DNA from: Ipomoea triloba
Lineage: Eukaryota > Streptophyta > Magnoliopsida > Solanales > Convolvulaceae
Direction: 5' to 3'
DNA length: 64,000 nt
Assembly (NCBI RefSeq): GCF_003576645.1
Contig: NC_044922.1
Span: 18,656,699 to 18,720,698 of the forward strand
This document shows positions 43,539 through 56,545 of this stretch, piece after piece; the first letter of the stretch is position 1, and each line of letters begins with the position of its first letter. Under the pieces are notes generated by a model that ran no database searches, was not told the origin of the DNA, and worked only from the letters and a program-made list of their open reading frames with translations. Position numbers and translations under genes: made by a program.

Positions 43539-45325
43539 CTTAGACCCCACCTATTTACCATCAATCATGTTAAGTACTCATGCTTTTTATTTTTATATTT
43601 TTTTAAATCCCTAATTCAAGGCTAGAGTACCATGTCTTCTCCAATTGTAATCTGCACCACCGCAGTAGAATCTCCGTAGCAGTGGAACGACACATATAAA
43701 TCTAGGATAAAAAAGAAATTAACAGTTCGAACTAAATAGACTAAAATGTTCTTGCCACTTTTAGGCTCCCCAGTTGGCAGATTGAACTGATCACGACACC
43801 TGCCCTGATATGCATGTAAAGTGCATTTATCTTGAGTGTATTTCTATATATCATCAGATGCATTTTATAATTATGCAAGATACACTTTCAAATTTTGAAG
43901 TATTTATAAAAATGTTACTACATTTTTTTTCTTATTTTAAATGTATGTTATCTTCGATAAACATGCTTTTTTTTTTTTTTTAAAAAAAAAATAAAAATAA
44001 AAATCAAAGGAATACCTTATATCAAAACCAATTGCGAAATACAACTAGGTGGGATAGACTCCCACACCCTAATGACAAAGGAAGAATCAGTTGTCCGTGC
44101 TAACACATGAGCCACATGATTCGTTGACCTATTGACATGACGAACCAAACCGTTCCGAATGTCACAAGCAATCAAACAACACTACTTAGTAACTAAACCA
44201 ACAATAGAAAAATCTTGTCTAACAGAATTAAAATTTGAACAAAAATTTAGACAGTTTGATTCCATAAAAGTTCTATTCTCCGGACGCGACTTGATCGATG
44301 AAAGCGCCTCCTTCACAGCCAAAGCTTATGCTAGATAGGGATCCTGAGAACAATGCAGTTGCCCAGTTAGCGCCGCCACAGAGAGACCCTCATGGTCACG
44401 AAGAACCGCACCAAAGGTCGCACTAGTGGAATGGATAGCAGCATCGACATTACATTTCAAGAAACCAAGGGTACGTGGTTCCCAATCCTTACTCCGACAT
44501 TACATTACGTCGACATTACAATGCCTTCTTTTCTTGAACTAAACAGGCCAAACAATACCTGTACAGCTCCACCTTAGTTTCTTCCTTGTCTTTCAGCACA
44601 CTAAGGTAAACAGACAAGTAAAAATACAATAAATACCAGCACAGCAGCATTTTCTTTCCATTTTAAATTTGTCAATTGTCATTATACCTCATTATTTAAA
44701 TATTGACATGTTCCCTTTTTTGATTTATCATGATTAACAGTACAAGGTAAACACACAATTAATCCAAAGAATGGAAATTTTAACATCAAACTGATTCAGA
44801 CAAATAGCTAAAGACAGCAAATATTTACTTAATACAAAACAAGAACTAAATAAATTAAAGGAAAAGCAAAGAATCAAAACATTATATCCAAAATTAAGCA
44901 AAACCCAGATGAGAACTAACCTCAAACACTACAAAATCAAAATCAGCTTCGATTTTGGGCCATTTTCATCTTTAACTTCAGGGCAAGTTCTAAAGAATCA
45001 GAATGATCAACAATATTACTGGCATAGTATAAAAACAATAGAATAGCATAAAACAATGCTACATATATTACTTCATCAGAAGTTACATCTATAGAGTATA
45101 CCAGGCCATCTAGAGTGTGTCTCATTGTGTTCAAGCATACCATCATGTCTTTGCAGAGGCCTTTCAATCTGTGAAAACAATTAGTGTATAGTAGTAAGAA
45201 ACAATGGAAAGACAGGTTTCGGTGTAAATAAAAAAGAAACTCTAGATTAGCATCAAAATGGCTGGCTTTAGCTATAAAAATTCAAAATCCACCACAGAAA
45301 TTCAACCAAAAAAAAAAAAAAAAAA
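43539..45325. repeat. Left copy of a 1788-bp repeat that ends at an N
   Basis: The sequence from CTTAGACCCCACCTATTTAC onward recurs at 45327 with a constant offset of 1788. Every stretch compared matched, including the three translatable frames. The left copy stops in a poly-A run directly before the N at 45326. See the finding on assembly. Confidence 0.93.
44018..44465 (-). pseudogene. LINE RNase H domain remnant, copy 1
   Basis: Minus-strand frame reads FLKCNVDAAIHSTSATFGAV, LRDHEGLSVAAL, YLA-stop-ALAVKEALSSIKSR, TFMESNCLNF, RHVNRSTNHVAHVLAR and VWESIPPSCISQLVLI. This is the RVT_3-type RNase H of plant L1-like LINEs, and the order of motifs is right. The catalytic Glu codon is a stop (TAA), the usual Asp in ESDC is Asn, and a second stop follows VTK, so it is dead. 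Confidence 0.8.
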
Positions 45326-45326
45326 N
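45326..45326. other. Ambiguous base (N)
   Basis: The only N noticed in the window. It lies in a poly-A run at the border of two matching 1.79-kb copies, so it probably marks a scaffold join rather than a single uncertain base. Confidence 0.9.
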
Positions 45327-47113
45327 CTTAGACCCCACCTATTTACCATCAATCATGTTAAGTACTCATGCTTTTTATTTTTATATTTTTTTAAATCCCT
45401 AATTCAAGGCTAGAGTACCATGTCTTCTCCAATTGTAATCTGCACCACCGCAGTAGAATCTCCGTAGCAGTGGAACGACACATATAAATCTAGGATAAAA
45501 AAGAAATTAACAGTTCGAACTAAATAGACTAAAATGTTCTTGCCACTTTTAGGCTCCCCAGTTGGCAGATTGAACTGATCACGACACCTGCCCTGATATG
45601 CATGTAAAGTGCATTTATCTTGAGTGTATTTCTATATATCATCAGATGCATTTTATAATTATGCAAGATACACTTTCAAATTTTGAAGTATTTATAAAAA
45701 TGTTACTACATTTTTTTTCTTATTTTAAATGTATGTTATCTTCGATAAACATGCTTTTTTTTTTTTTTTAAAAAAAAAATAAAAATAAAAATCAAAGGAA
45801 TACCTTATATCAAAACCAATTGCGAAATACAACTAGGTGGGATAGACTCCCACACCCTAATGACAAAGGAAGAATCAGTTGTCCGTGCTAACACATGAGC
45901 CACATGATTCGTTGACCTATTGACATGACGAACCAAACCGTTCCGAATGTCACAAGCAATCAAACAACACTACTTAGTAACTAAACCAACAATAGAAAAA
46001 TCTTGTCTAACAGAATTAAAATTTGAACAAAAATTTAGACAGTTTGATTCCATAAAAGTTCTATTCTCCGGACGCGACTTGATCGATGAAAGCGCCTCCT
46101 TCACAGCCAAAGCTTATGCTAGATAGGGATCCTGAGAACAATGCAGTTGCCCAGTTAGCGCCGCCACAGAGAGACCCTCATGGTCACGAAGAACCGCACC
46201 AAAGGTCGCACTAGTGGAATGGATAGCAGCATCGACATTACATTTCAAGAAACCAAGGGTACGTGGTTCCCAATCCTTACTCCGACATTACATTACGTCG
46301 ACATTACAATGCCTTCTTTTCTTGAACTAAACAGGCCAAACAATACCTGTACAGCTCCACCTTAGTTTCTTCCTTGTCTTTCAGCACACTAAGGTAAACA
46401 GACAAGTAAAAATACAATAAATACCAGCACAGCAGCATTTTCTTTCCATTTTAAATTTGTCAATTGTCATTATACCTCATTATTTAAATATTGACATGTT
46501 CCCTTTTTTGATTTATCATGATTAACAGTACAAGGTAAACACACAATTAATCCAAAGAATGGAAATTTTAACATCAAACTGATTCAGACAAATAGCTAAA
46601 GACAGCAAATATTTACTTAATACAAAACAAGAACTAAATAAATTAAAGGAAAAGCAAAGAATCAAAACATTATATCCAAAATTAAGCAAAACCCAGATGA
46701 GAACTAACCTCAAACACTACAAAATCAAAATCAGCTTCGATTTTGGGCCATTTTCATCTTTAACTTCAGGGCAAGTTCTAAAGAATCAGAATGATCAACA
46801 ATATTACTGGCATAGTATAAAAACAATAGAATAGCATAAAACAATGCTACATATATTACTTCATCAGAAGTTACATCTATAGAGTATACCAGGCCATCTA
46901 GAGTGTGTCTCATTGTGTTCAAGCATACCATCATGTCTTTGCAGAGGCCTTTCAATCTGTGAAAACAATTAGTGTATAGTAGTAAGAAACAATGGAAAGA
47001 CAGGTTTCGGTGTAAATAAAAAAGAAACTCTAGATTAGCATCAAAATGGCTGGCTTTAGCTATAAAAATTCAAAATCCACCACAGAAATTCAACCAAAAA
47101 AAAAAAAAAAAGA
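45327..47113. repeat. Right copy of the 1788-bp repeat
   Basis: Matches 43539-45325 throughout the parts compared, then continues past the poly-A run into GAAGAAGAAG. A diverged third relative lies at 59510-61090. Confidence 0.93.
45806..46253 (-). pseudogene. LINE RNase H domain remnant, copy 2
   Basis: Same sequence as copy 1 at +1788, with the same two stops and the same Asp-to-Asn change. If the repeat is an assembly artefact, this and copy 1 are one locus. Confidence 0.8.
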
Positions 47114-47227
47114 AGAAGAAGAAAAGAAAACAATATGTTTCGTTGATATTAGGCAGACCTTACTACTACAGTCCTATAAAATGTTTGTAATGAGCATAGA
47201 TGGTAGAATATGTTACAGAATACCAAC

Positions 47228-47360
47228 CTCCATTTCTGAAGTCTCCAGGAGAGTCTTAGGCCACATATATATCATCATAACTCATCGAAGGTCTAGAAAA
47301 ACCATTTTCCTCATCAACATCATGGGCATCAGTACCAGCACCAGCAAGAAATTCATTAAC
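47228..47360 (-). pseudogene. Gene-fragment exon (possibly TASH3-like, C-terminal part)
   Basis: After a perfect acceptor (CCCATAG) the minus strand reads VNEFLAGAGTDAHDVDEENG and FSRPSMSYDD, then a 4-nt insertion shifts the frame. In the next frame MWPKTLLETSEME follows, up to a GT donor. From memory this resembles the C-terminal region of the plant SH3-domain TPLATE-complex subunit TASH3; I cannot verify it here. A neighbouring exon at about 46870-46955 could read IERPLQRHDGMLEHNETHSR. The intron borders show that it is genomic, not a processed copy. Confidence 0.35.
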
Positions 47361-48777
47361 CTATGGGGTTGGAAGGTTAAAAGAATTTATATGAAAAACA
47401 TATAGGAAGGTGTTATTCACTATTCACTAACCTTTATCTTAAGAATTTAGGGCTTAATGAAATTATGATTTAGGGATAAATGAAATTAGGAATTTAGGGA
47501 TTAGGGTTTAAGATTTGAGTAATAGAAGTATAGACACCAGAGCCTGGCGTAGCGACGAGCGACTTTGACGGCAAAGAACTAGGTGTGCGCGGCTAAGGGG
47601 ATGAAGATCTGTGAATACAACAGATTTGTTGTGAGAGACTCAGTGGAAAATACGAAGAGAGCGGAAAATAAGTTTTTTTTTTAGCTAGTCTATATACATG
47701 TAAAGGTGTTTTCAAAAAAAAATATACATGTAAAGGTATTTCGGACCACTAACTAACCTTTTTGACAAAAAAAATTAGAAAAATGTTACTTTTTTCGACT
47801 ATTTTTGTGAGCGGTCGAAAAAGTAGTCAGAATTTAAGCATTTTCTAACCGTGTTTATGGGGTTCATGAACATGGATGGAGGAATCCATCCCCTTGTGGA
47901 TGGAAAGCCTTGTTTGTTCCTATGTATTTCAAACACACAACAATATCATTATCTGCAAATTAAAGAATGGAAGCCTAAACCAACAAAACAATATAACACA
48001 ATGATATGCTAATATAAGGAGGTGAGGTTCCATTACATGCCATGCATACCCCAAAGGTATTGGAAAATTGTAGTATAAAGGGCCGGACCCCAAGCCCAGC
48101 TGAAGCAAATCTGTAAACTATCATCTTCATTCTTCAGAACCTGCGTGCCTACATTATGGAATTAATTAATGTGTACAATATAACAGTTAATATATATTCT
48201 AATTATTATTAGACTTAATACCTTATATTTAACACCCATTTAACAGAAATCTTAACAGAGACTATCTATGATAAAAAATGAAAGTCAAAGGTACTTGTTT
48301 TGGTCAAACTGAAAGTTGAGAACTAAAATGAGTACCAGTTCAATAGTCAGATGATCATGTGTGATATTAACTCCTATTATTACTATACCTACCTACTATA
48401 CAATCACTATTGTGTGTACCATATTATCAAATAATGTATAGTTAGTACACAAATAATATACTTTTAGTATATTAAAAATTTACATTGTATTTAAGGAAAG
48501 TACATTATTCATGTACTTAATATACATTATTGAGTACTGAAAGTACATTATTTTATATAATGTACATTTAGTACACGAATAATGTACTTTTTTTAATATA
48601 TTAAAAATGTAAATATTATTATGATCCATATAGTACTGTGTGGCAATAATTTGCCCCTACCATAATATAAACATGCACACCAAATTAAATCAGTAGAACA
48701 TATATACATAACTTACTTTTCAATATAATTGATCGAATTGAAGGAATCCTCAAAGTAGGTGTACGTACTAATAATGT
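47361..48777. other. Downstream segment of TNL2
   Basis: Contains a likely 5' leader of the fragment gene above, GGTCGAAAAAGT-type inverted words (47755-47850), then sequence matching 32150-32960 and 62050-63850, including the small inverted-repeat element at 48405-48655. No intact gene. Confidence 0.5.
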
Positions 48778-51700
48778 TCATCTTCCTTGTTCATCCCAAC
48801 AAAAACACTTTAGGATAAACTCCCAAACAATGCTGCTCCTGCTCCAACCATTCTGCCCTTCTTCTATCATTAATCTATTTTCATTTTGACGTGAACTACC
48901 CAAACATCCATCGACATTGTCTGTTGTTCCATCATCAATTTCTTCCAAGTCTCTTGTGGATGGAAAGAAACGCACTTCTCCATCTTCGTTTCTATGTATT
49001 TCAAATAAACAAAGCAGCATCTTCTCCATCTGCAGAAGATACAAATGAGCATACACCTCCAATACTTCTCCAATCCTTGTTCCCACCTCAAATTCAATTT
49101 TTTCAAACTCATTAATATTAATATGTTTCGGAGGTTCCTTTACGATCCAAGCACCAGTGGTTTTGCTTCTCACACTAACTCCAACTCCATCAAACTCAAC
49201 ATTACAACCAAAAACATTGTTCACGATTTCCAAGGATGACGTATGCCTCAAATAAAGTCTTGGAATACTGCAACATACATAATCTTGTCCGATGACATCA
49301 AGCGAAATCGGGACAGTATTACCTTTACAATGTGCCTACATTATTATTATTATAAAAAATATCAAAATCATTACCATCAATTTATATATATAACCAAATC
49401 AGACAGACAAAGATGAGGGAGGGAGGGGAACATATATAACTTAACAAACCTGGAACCAATTTTCAATGGAAGGAATCCTCAAAGCACTGCACTTTCTTAT
49501 CTCAACATATGTAAGGCTCTTCAATATTGAAAGCTCAAGAGAGATTTGTAAGCATTCATGCATAGCATTGAGCTGTCCTATCGCAAGTGATGTTAAGTAT
49601 TTAAGACTCTCTAAGCCTGAAAACTCAATCAAACTTTTGCACTCCACAATATTCAACTCGTAAAGACTTCTCAAGTTTGATATATCTGATATTTTTTCTA
49701 ATGACTCACAATTTACTACATGACAAATTATCAAACTAGGTGGAAGTTTTAAAAGTGCTCTAAGATTTTGTAAATCCTTGAGATAGAGCCCTTTCAAATT
49801 GGAGAGATGAGAAAGGTCCAACAATGGGCTTTCAAGATGCCGAATTCCTTCTAAACTTAAATTTCTCAATGAGGTCAAACTCCAAAGAGCAATTGGAAAA
49901 TTTATAACTACTTGCTGCAATTTGTTGAAATTCACTGTCAGACTGTCCAATGAGCATAAATTCGCAGCTGAAGATGGTAAAAAATCAACAGCTACTGAAC
50001 CCACAAGATTTCCCAGCCGCAGGTACTCTAGGTTTCTCAAACATCCCAAAGAAAAGGGTAAATGTGAGATACCAGTCTCTTGAGCTCGTAATTGTCTTAG
50101 TTGCTCTAATTTTCCAATGTCAATTGGAAGCTCCCTCAGATTCTTGCAACCACATAAAAGTAACTCCTCAAGAGATTTTAACTTGCAAATGCTAGTTGGA
50201 AGCACCTTCAATTTCTTGCATTTCCTCAAATTTAACCTAACAAGCTTTTCCAAACTTCCAATTGATGAGTGCACATTCGCCAAATTTAAACAACCAAAGA
50301 AGGATATTTCCTGAAGACTTTGTGCCCCAGTAAAGTCTGGTGTACTCTTAAGTTGTTTACAACCATCGAGCTTTAACATCCTCAAACGTACAAAATGCTG
50401 TTAAAATAAAATAAAATAGAGAGGTTTTAATGCATTTCTATTTTTTTTTTAGTAAAAGCTCTTAATTTGCAAATATGCAATGTTAAAAAAGAAGTTATCA
50501 TTACACATCCTAACCTGCATATTGGGTTGAAATTCTTCGATATTACTCTTGCTCAAGTCTAACTCAACAAGTCTCGCACAAGGAAAATCCGATTGAATAT
50601 GACTCATCAATTGACAGTTACGCAACCTAAAAAGTCTAAGCTCATTGGAGAAATATTTAAAAGATCCTCTAAGAACCACACCATCTAATATGAGTATTCG
50701 TAAATTTACCATCCTTGTGAATACTTCCGTACTCAAAACCACATTCTTTAACATATTAGAATTTACAATCATCCCTTCAATTGCCTCTGTTCCCTAAAAA
50801 AGTGTTTGATGTAGCAATATGTTAGATACTCAAAAATCTTTCATATTTTTAATAAAACTAAGTATTACAAGCAAATGAACTAGATTAACTCAAGTACAAA
50901 TGAAATGTTTTAAATTGTTGCCTTGTAGAACATCAAAAACAACATTTGGGTCCACCAATCTACTTCGTTTGCCAGGATTTCTTGGAGATTCCTTTCGAAC
51001 AATTTCTCTTCCCATATCTTGTACTAAATCATGCATCTCAAGCTTTTGAAATCCAACTATTGTTAACAAACATCTTTCTATCAAACTTCGGATTCCACTT
51101 TCAACATGAAAACCACAAGCTTCCAATATCACAATAGTTTCTTTTTTGTCCTGCCTAGCGAAAAAACAAGCAATATCAAGAAAGATGTTTTTAGTATCAT
51201 CATCAAGTGCATCATAGCTTATTTCAAGAATTGTTTGAATATCATCATGAGGATTCCTTCTTAATTTCTCAATATCTTCGATCCACTCTTGCACTGATCT
51301 TCCACGCAAATGAGAACCTATAATGGTAAGTGCTAATGGAAGTCCCCCAGTATAACTTGCTATCTTTTTGGATAGTTCAGTATATTCCTCTAATGCTTTA
51401 GGAACACCAAAAGCATGCCAACTTAAGAGTTGCAAAGAATCATCAATGCTTAATGTTTTAACCATGTATTTCTCTTTTGTTACAAGGCCTCTCAGCAAAT
51501 GAACATCTCTAGTTGTTATTATAACAACACTGCCCCGACCAAACCAATTTCGTTGTCCTGCTAATGACTCTAATTGGCGTATGTGGTCTATGTCATCAAG
51601 AACAATATGAACCTTTTTGAATTGCAGCCTTGTTTTGATCAAACTTATTCCTTCATAACATTATCAATTTCAAAATTCTTTGTCTTGAGTGTTTTGCGAA

Positions 51701-53929
51701 GAAGTTTCTCTTGTAAACCAACTAGACCATTGTGTCCCTTATTAGAAACTTCTTGTCTAATATTTGCAACGAAGCAACTACCTTCAAACCCTTGAAAACT
51801 CATGATCAAGTGATTATATATGGCTTTAGCAAGGGTTGATTTCCCTACTCCACCCATACCAACTATTCCAATCATCCGAACATCATCATTTGTTTGCATT
51901 TGTAATAAATCAAGTACATCTTTAACATGAGAATCAATTCCAACTGGATGCGTTGCAACATTCATTGGCATAAAATTCAACACCCGTAGCACTTCTTCAG
52001 TAATCACCTCAATGAACTTTGACTCATACCTAACCAGATTTTAAATTTATTGCATAAAATGATCTTTGTCTGATTATTGATTTTTTTTTATATAAAAAAA
52101 AAAGAATGCAAAAAACTAAAAATTAAGAAACGAAATTGAAAACACGACAGCAGACATTAAAACATTATTCTACCAATTAAATAGTACTAGTAGGCTACAA
52201 CCATTGATTGTTACTAATAATAAATATTGAAATATTTATGAGCATAAATATAATATAAACATAAACATAAATGTGCAGACCAACTATCAATTTAGGCTTT
52301 TAGTTGGATGGAGCACATGATTCAATTTGGTATCAGAGCCATGCAAAAGGTTATGGGTTTGAAACTCTGCGCCACCCATAAAAAAAAAAGTCTATGGTTC
52401 AAAGTCAATCGCACACCCGTAAAAAAAAAAAAAAGTCTATGATTCAAAGTCAATCGGCCCGCACACGTGAGGGGGCCTAAATGTGCAGTCCGCTTAGGCT
52501 TTTAGTTGGTTGAAGCACATGATTCAATTATATTTATGACTGAAATTGTGAAACTTATAAGAAAAAACGTAATAATTTTGAGGAAAAATGTAATACTATT
52601 ATATTTTGATGTAAAAGTATTACTTTTTCATCAAAAGTATTATATTTTTCAGGGTGTTTGCAAACGTTTGTTACTTATAAATGAAAATGTAATACTTTTC
52701 AAAGAAAATATGATACTTTTACATTTAAATATAAAAGTGATATATTTTCCTTCAAAAGTATTACATTTCCATATATAAATAATAAATATTTTATTTATGA
52801 TTTAATATTACATTTGCTAGTATAAGTATTATATTTCATCTAGACCAGACCGATCTCACGAATCTTCACAAGTTTTTGTCTAATATGTTTTATTGGATAA
52901 TTTGAAACTTTGAACCATGACGTTCTACATGAGGTTAATTTTAATACCAATTTTTTTTTTTTTTTCAGTTTCAATTTTCAACTAAACGCTGGATTAAAAA
53001 TAAGACTACACGCTTATGCTTGTATGTTATATGTGATTCAAGATGTGAGTATGATGCATGCTAGATCCATGAATACAGATTAGCTAGATCCATGAATACA
53101 AAATAAAATTCAACATAAAATTTGATTTGTAAATACAGATCTATGTTAAGAACCTAGTAAATTATATTTTGCAGACAAAATTTACTAAGAGATTTAAAAA
53201 AAAAAAATATTTTCTATTAATTAAATGTCGTTACCAACAAGTATAATCAATCATAAATTAATACTACGTATAAAAATTAATTAAAAAGGTTAATTAGAAG
53301 ATGCAGGCAGATTCTTCTCGTTCAATTATTTTAAAATTTTTCTTTAAAAAATTCACACAAATATGGATTTACTAATTTACTATATGAGTAAATCTGTCAG
53401 GCAAATATCCAAAAATAAAAGGAAATCAAAAGAGTTAGGATTACCTATTTGGCATGGTTTGCAAATCCCATCCGGACAAGTTAGCAGCTGCAGTGAGTGC
53501 ATCTTTCCACTCATTAACTTTCTGATCTTCAAATCGTTGTTTGTGTAGAGTCAATGCTTCACCAAACTTACTTGTATGTTTACGAACCTCTGAAGGATCA
53601 ACATGGTAAAATATGGGATAAACAATCTGATTCAACTTTTGTTTACACTCCATGATCTTCACAAGCTCATCCAGACACCATCTGGATCCGACATAGTCTT
53701 TGGAGAATACGATGATGGATATCCTCGACTCCTCTATAGCCCTAGATAGCTCAATAGAAATATCCTCGCCTCTTGGGAGCAATTCATCATCCCGAAAGAC
53801 ATTAACCCCAGCTCGCTTCAAATCAGCATAAAGATGATCAAAAAAGGATCCTCGCGTCTCACCCCTAAAACTCAAAAAAACATCATGTGTGATGCGAGCA
53901 TAGGATGAAGAAGATGATGATAATGCCAT
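48778..53929 (-). pseudogene. TIR-NBS-LRR gene TNL2, disrupted paralogue of TNL1
   Basis: Equivalent exons: TIR 53445-53929, NBS about 50910-52029, first LRR 50515-50793, main LRR 49450-50397, C-terminal domain 48778-49335. The TIR (HDVFLSFRGETRGSFFDHLY, SRWCLDEL) and P-loop (GMGGVGKST) look sound. In the NBS exon one base is missing at about 51656 relative to TNL1 (TTCATAACATT versus TTCATCAACATT), shifting the frame between ARC subparts. The exon 2 donor AAG/GTAAAA of TNL1 is AAT/TTAAAA here, so the GT is gone. The main LRR exon is about 255 bp shorter (316 versus 401 codons), in frame. The C-terminal exon is open. It could still give a TIR-NBS fragment, but not a full TNL. Close similarity of all exons and introns shows tandem duplication. 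Confidence 0.88.
52540..52870. mobile_element. Decayed relative of the GAGACGG element, in TNL2 intron 1
   Basis: Repeated words (GTAATACTTTT, AAAAGTATTACATTT) and a right end GACCGATCTCACGAATC resemble the outer element at 62553-63512. Ends are not sharp. Confidence 0.4.
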
Positions 53930-56455
53930 ACTTGAAATTGAGTATAATTGAGTATTCTATCTATCTGGAATTTCTAGCAGCTTGTCTTTCCAGCTATTAA
54001 CTAAGATTTTAACTGAGAGACAAGCAGACAATGAAGAAGAAGGCAAATAGATTAATTGGCTAGTATCTAAAAATTTAATTTAAAGAGCTTTAACGACGCG
54101 TGTAGCAGAAAAAAGAGCATAAGATATGAATTATGAACTTCAGAGGAATGTCTAAGTAATTTAAACAAAATTTTAAAATCATAACTAACTTTTTGAAAAA
54201 AAAGTTAAAAAAAGTATAAATATTATTTTCTGATATTAGTTTCCCAGTAGGAGTACTAGCCAAAAATTCAAGGATTCACATGATATGTTATGATAATGTT
54301 GCGTCCTTTTCGTACATTATCTGGTGCATCAATATAATATAGGGAGAATTCAATGGGGTAGCTCAAGCGACAAATGATCATACATTAATCTACGTTCAAT
54401 TAATAGATTTAAATTATAGAGCTTTGAAAACGCGTTTAGCAGATATGCAGTGAAGCCAGTGGATGACCTAGACATTTCAAAGTCAAGATAAGAAAATACC
54501 TCCCAATGATTGTTAAACCCGAAGGAAATTTCGTACTTTATATTACAGGCTTTAGATCTAATGTGAGTCTCTTGTGAAGTTGTCTTATGATTGTTAATTG
54601 TAAGATAGGTTAGGTTAATATAAAAATGTAATATTTATATTGAAAAATATAATACGGAGTACTATTTAGAAATAAATTGTTTGTTACTTATAAGCAAAAG
54701 TACTAGGAGTAAGCGTTTTGATTTTCAGTTCAGTTTGGTTTCGATTTTGAAAAAATATAATAAAACCATTCGATTTCAAATTTTAGTTCGGAAACTCAAA
54801 CATTCTATAGCTAGTTTTCTTGCGCACATAATTATTTATTTATTTTTATTAATAATTTAAATTTGAAAATCTAAACAAGTCCTCAATGCATATTTCAAAA
54901 TTTTTAATCTAAAATAAGTTCAAGTTGAACCGAGTTTTGAGCGTACAATATATTTTTCTCTTCGTCTCACTATGAAAAACTCGAATCTACTTTGACTTGG
55001 TCCAAATCAGAAGTGGACCTCACATATATTTATACCACAAAATAGCTTGTCATTTTATGTTATTTTTCCAATAGAATCTACTTTGACTTAGATCCCTCAA
55101 CTATTGCGATTTCTTGGTAAAAGTCACCTAATATTTTTTTCTCTATTTTGTCCCTTAGCTACGAAAATGTTACGAACCTCTGTTAATTTCCACGTTAAAT
55201 CACCATTTGATAGAACGGTAATATCATCCTTTTAGTCTGTTGGCGCCTATGTATAATGTCCAGAGGCAGAGCTAAATTGGAGAACGAAATCTCTAATTTT
55301 ACAATCAAACCCAAGTCCCTATATTTAGATTAATTTTTTGAAAGAAGTAATATGAAAATAGACATGTTAACTTGTGAATAGACGCATGTAGAAGATTGCT
55401 AAACTCAATGGACTTTTCTTAGACATTCCAATCTAAAATTGCTAAAACTAAAATGCTTTTTATCCTCTGAATTTTTCTTCTATATTTTTCTTCGTGATGT
55501 GATTTTCAATCATTGAGTATTCATAAATTGGCTAATTCACCACTAAATCACTAATTAAAAAAAAAAAGAATTTAGAAATCAATTAACTAATGACATATCA
55601 TATATGATGGATTGATCGGAGGAAAAAATAAGAGATGTATCAAACATTACTCATTGCTAAATAATTTATATTAAAAAAAGTTGCTTTAATTTATAAGTGT
55701 TGTTCTTGTTGTTATTATTATTATTATTAGGCCATCCCCAATAGAGTTTTTAGGTGAGTTTTTAGAATAGTAAAAATTTAGTGTTGAGTTTTTAACAAAT
55801 GTGGGGATCGAGTTTTTAGTGATATTTTTCTCCTGTAAAAATGGATTTTTGGTGGAAATGGTGGGGCTGCCGCTGTGAGGAAGAAGCTGCGCCTCACGCG
55901 AGTGAGACGCAATTCTCGCGCCCGCCTGGGCGCATAATTAAATGCATAGTTTTTATTTTTTTTCTATTTTATATTTTGTTTTATTTTTCTTTTCTTTTTT
56001 TTCCTCCACTCCAATTTTTTCTTTTCTAATCACACCTACAAAAAACTCCTCAAAAAGCATACCAAAATTTCAATTATTGAGGAATGCCTTATTATTATAT
56101 CAAGTTCATTGACTTGGTCTTTCTAAATACTATCACGCAGAATTTTTTTTTTCTTTTAAATTCCATCTCTACCTTTTTCCTTTTTTTTTTTTGAAAGCAC
56201 CTTTTTTTTTTTTTTTTTAAAGATTGCAAATCTTAAAATATCTTGCAAAGCAGGGGTGGTGGGCCTTTTCTTTTTCAAAGTACTCCGTAGCTTTTAAAAA
56301 GTTACTGCGTATTATTATTAGTATTATAATTATGTTAATCGTTTTATATTATAAATTAAAAATAATTATTATGAAAGTAAAATAGATTGCAAATCTTACA
56401 ATATCTTGCAAAGCAGGGGTGGTGGGCCTTTTCTTTTTCAAAGTAGCTTTTAAAA

Positions 56456-56469
56456 ATATAATAATAATA

Positions 56470-56537
<68 letters not shown>

Positions 56538-56545
56538 ATTATTAT
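56456..56545. repeat. (ATA)n(TTA)n palindromic microsatellite
   Basis: About 17 ATA-type units switch into about 11 TTA-type units, so the tract can fold on itself. Confidence 0.92.

Noticed and set aside
44734..44925. 63-codon hydrophobic frame (copies at 46522 and 60495)
   Set aside because: AT-rich sequence read as Leu/Phe/Ile. It lies in the repeated segment with no start context or homologous motif.
47046..47405. 119-codon frame MAGFSYKNSKSTT with a poly-Lys/Glu stretch, also at 61017
   Set aside because: It is the reverse strand of the gene-fragment exon; the Lys/Glu run is a simple A/G repeat and the composition is not protein-like.
52328..52340. Perfect TGGTATCAGAGCC, like an LTR retrotransposon primer-binding site, in TNL2 intron 1
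   Set aside because: No LTR end (CA) precedes it and no gag or second LTR follows. Similar wording occurs in decayed form at 36800-36970, so it is at best an old LTR remnant.
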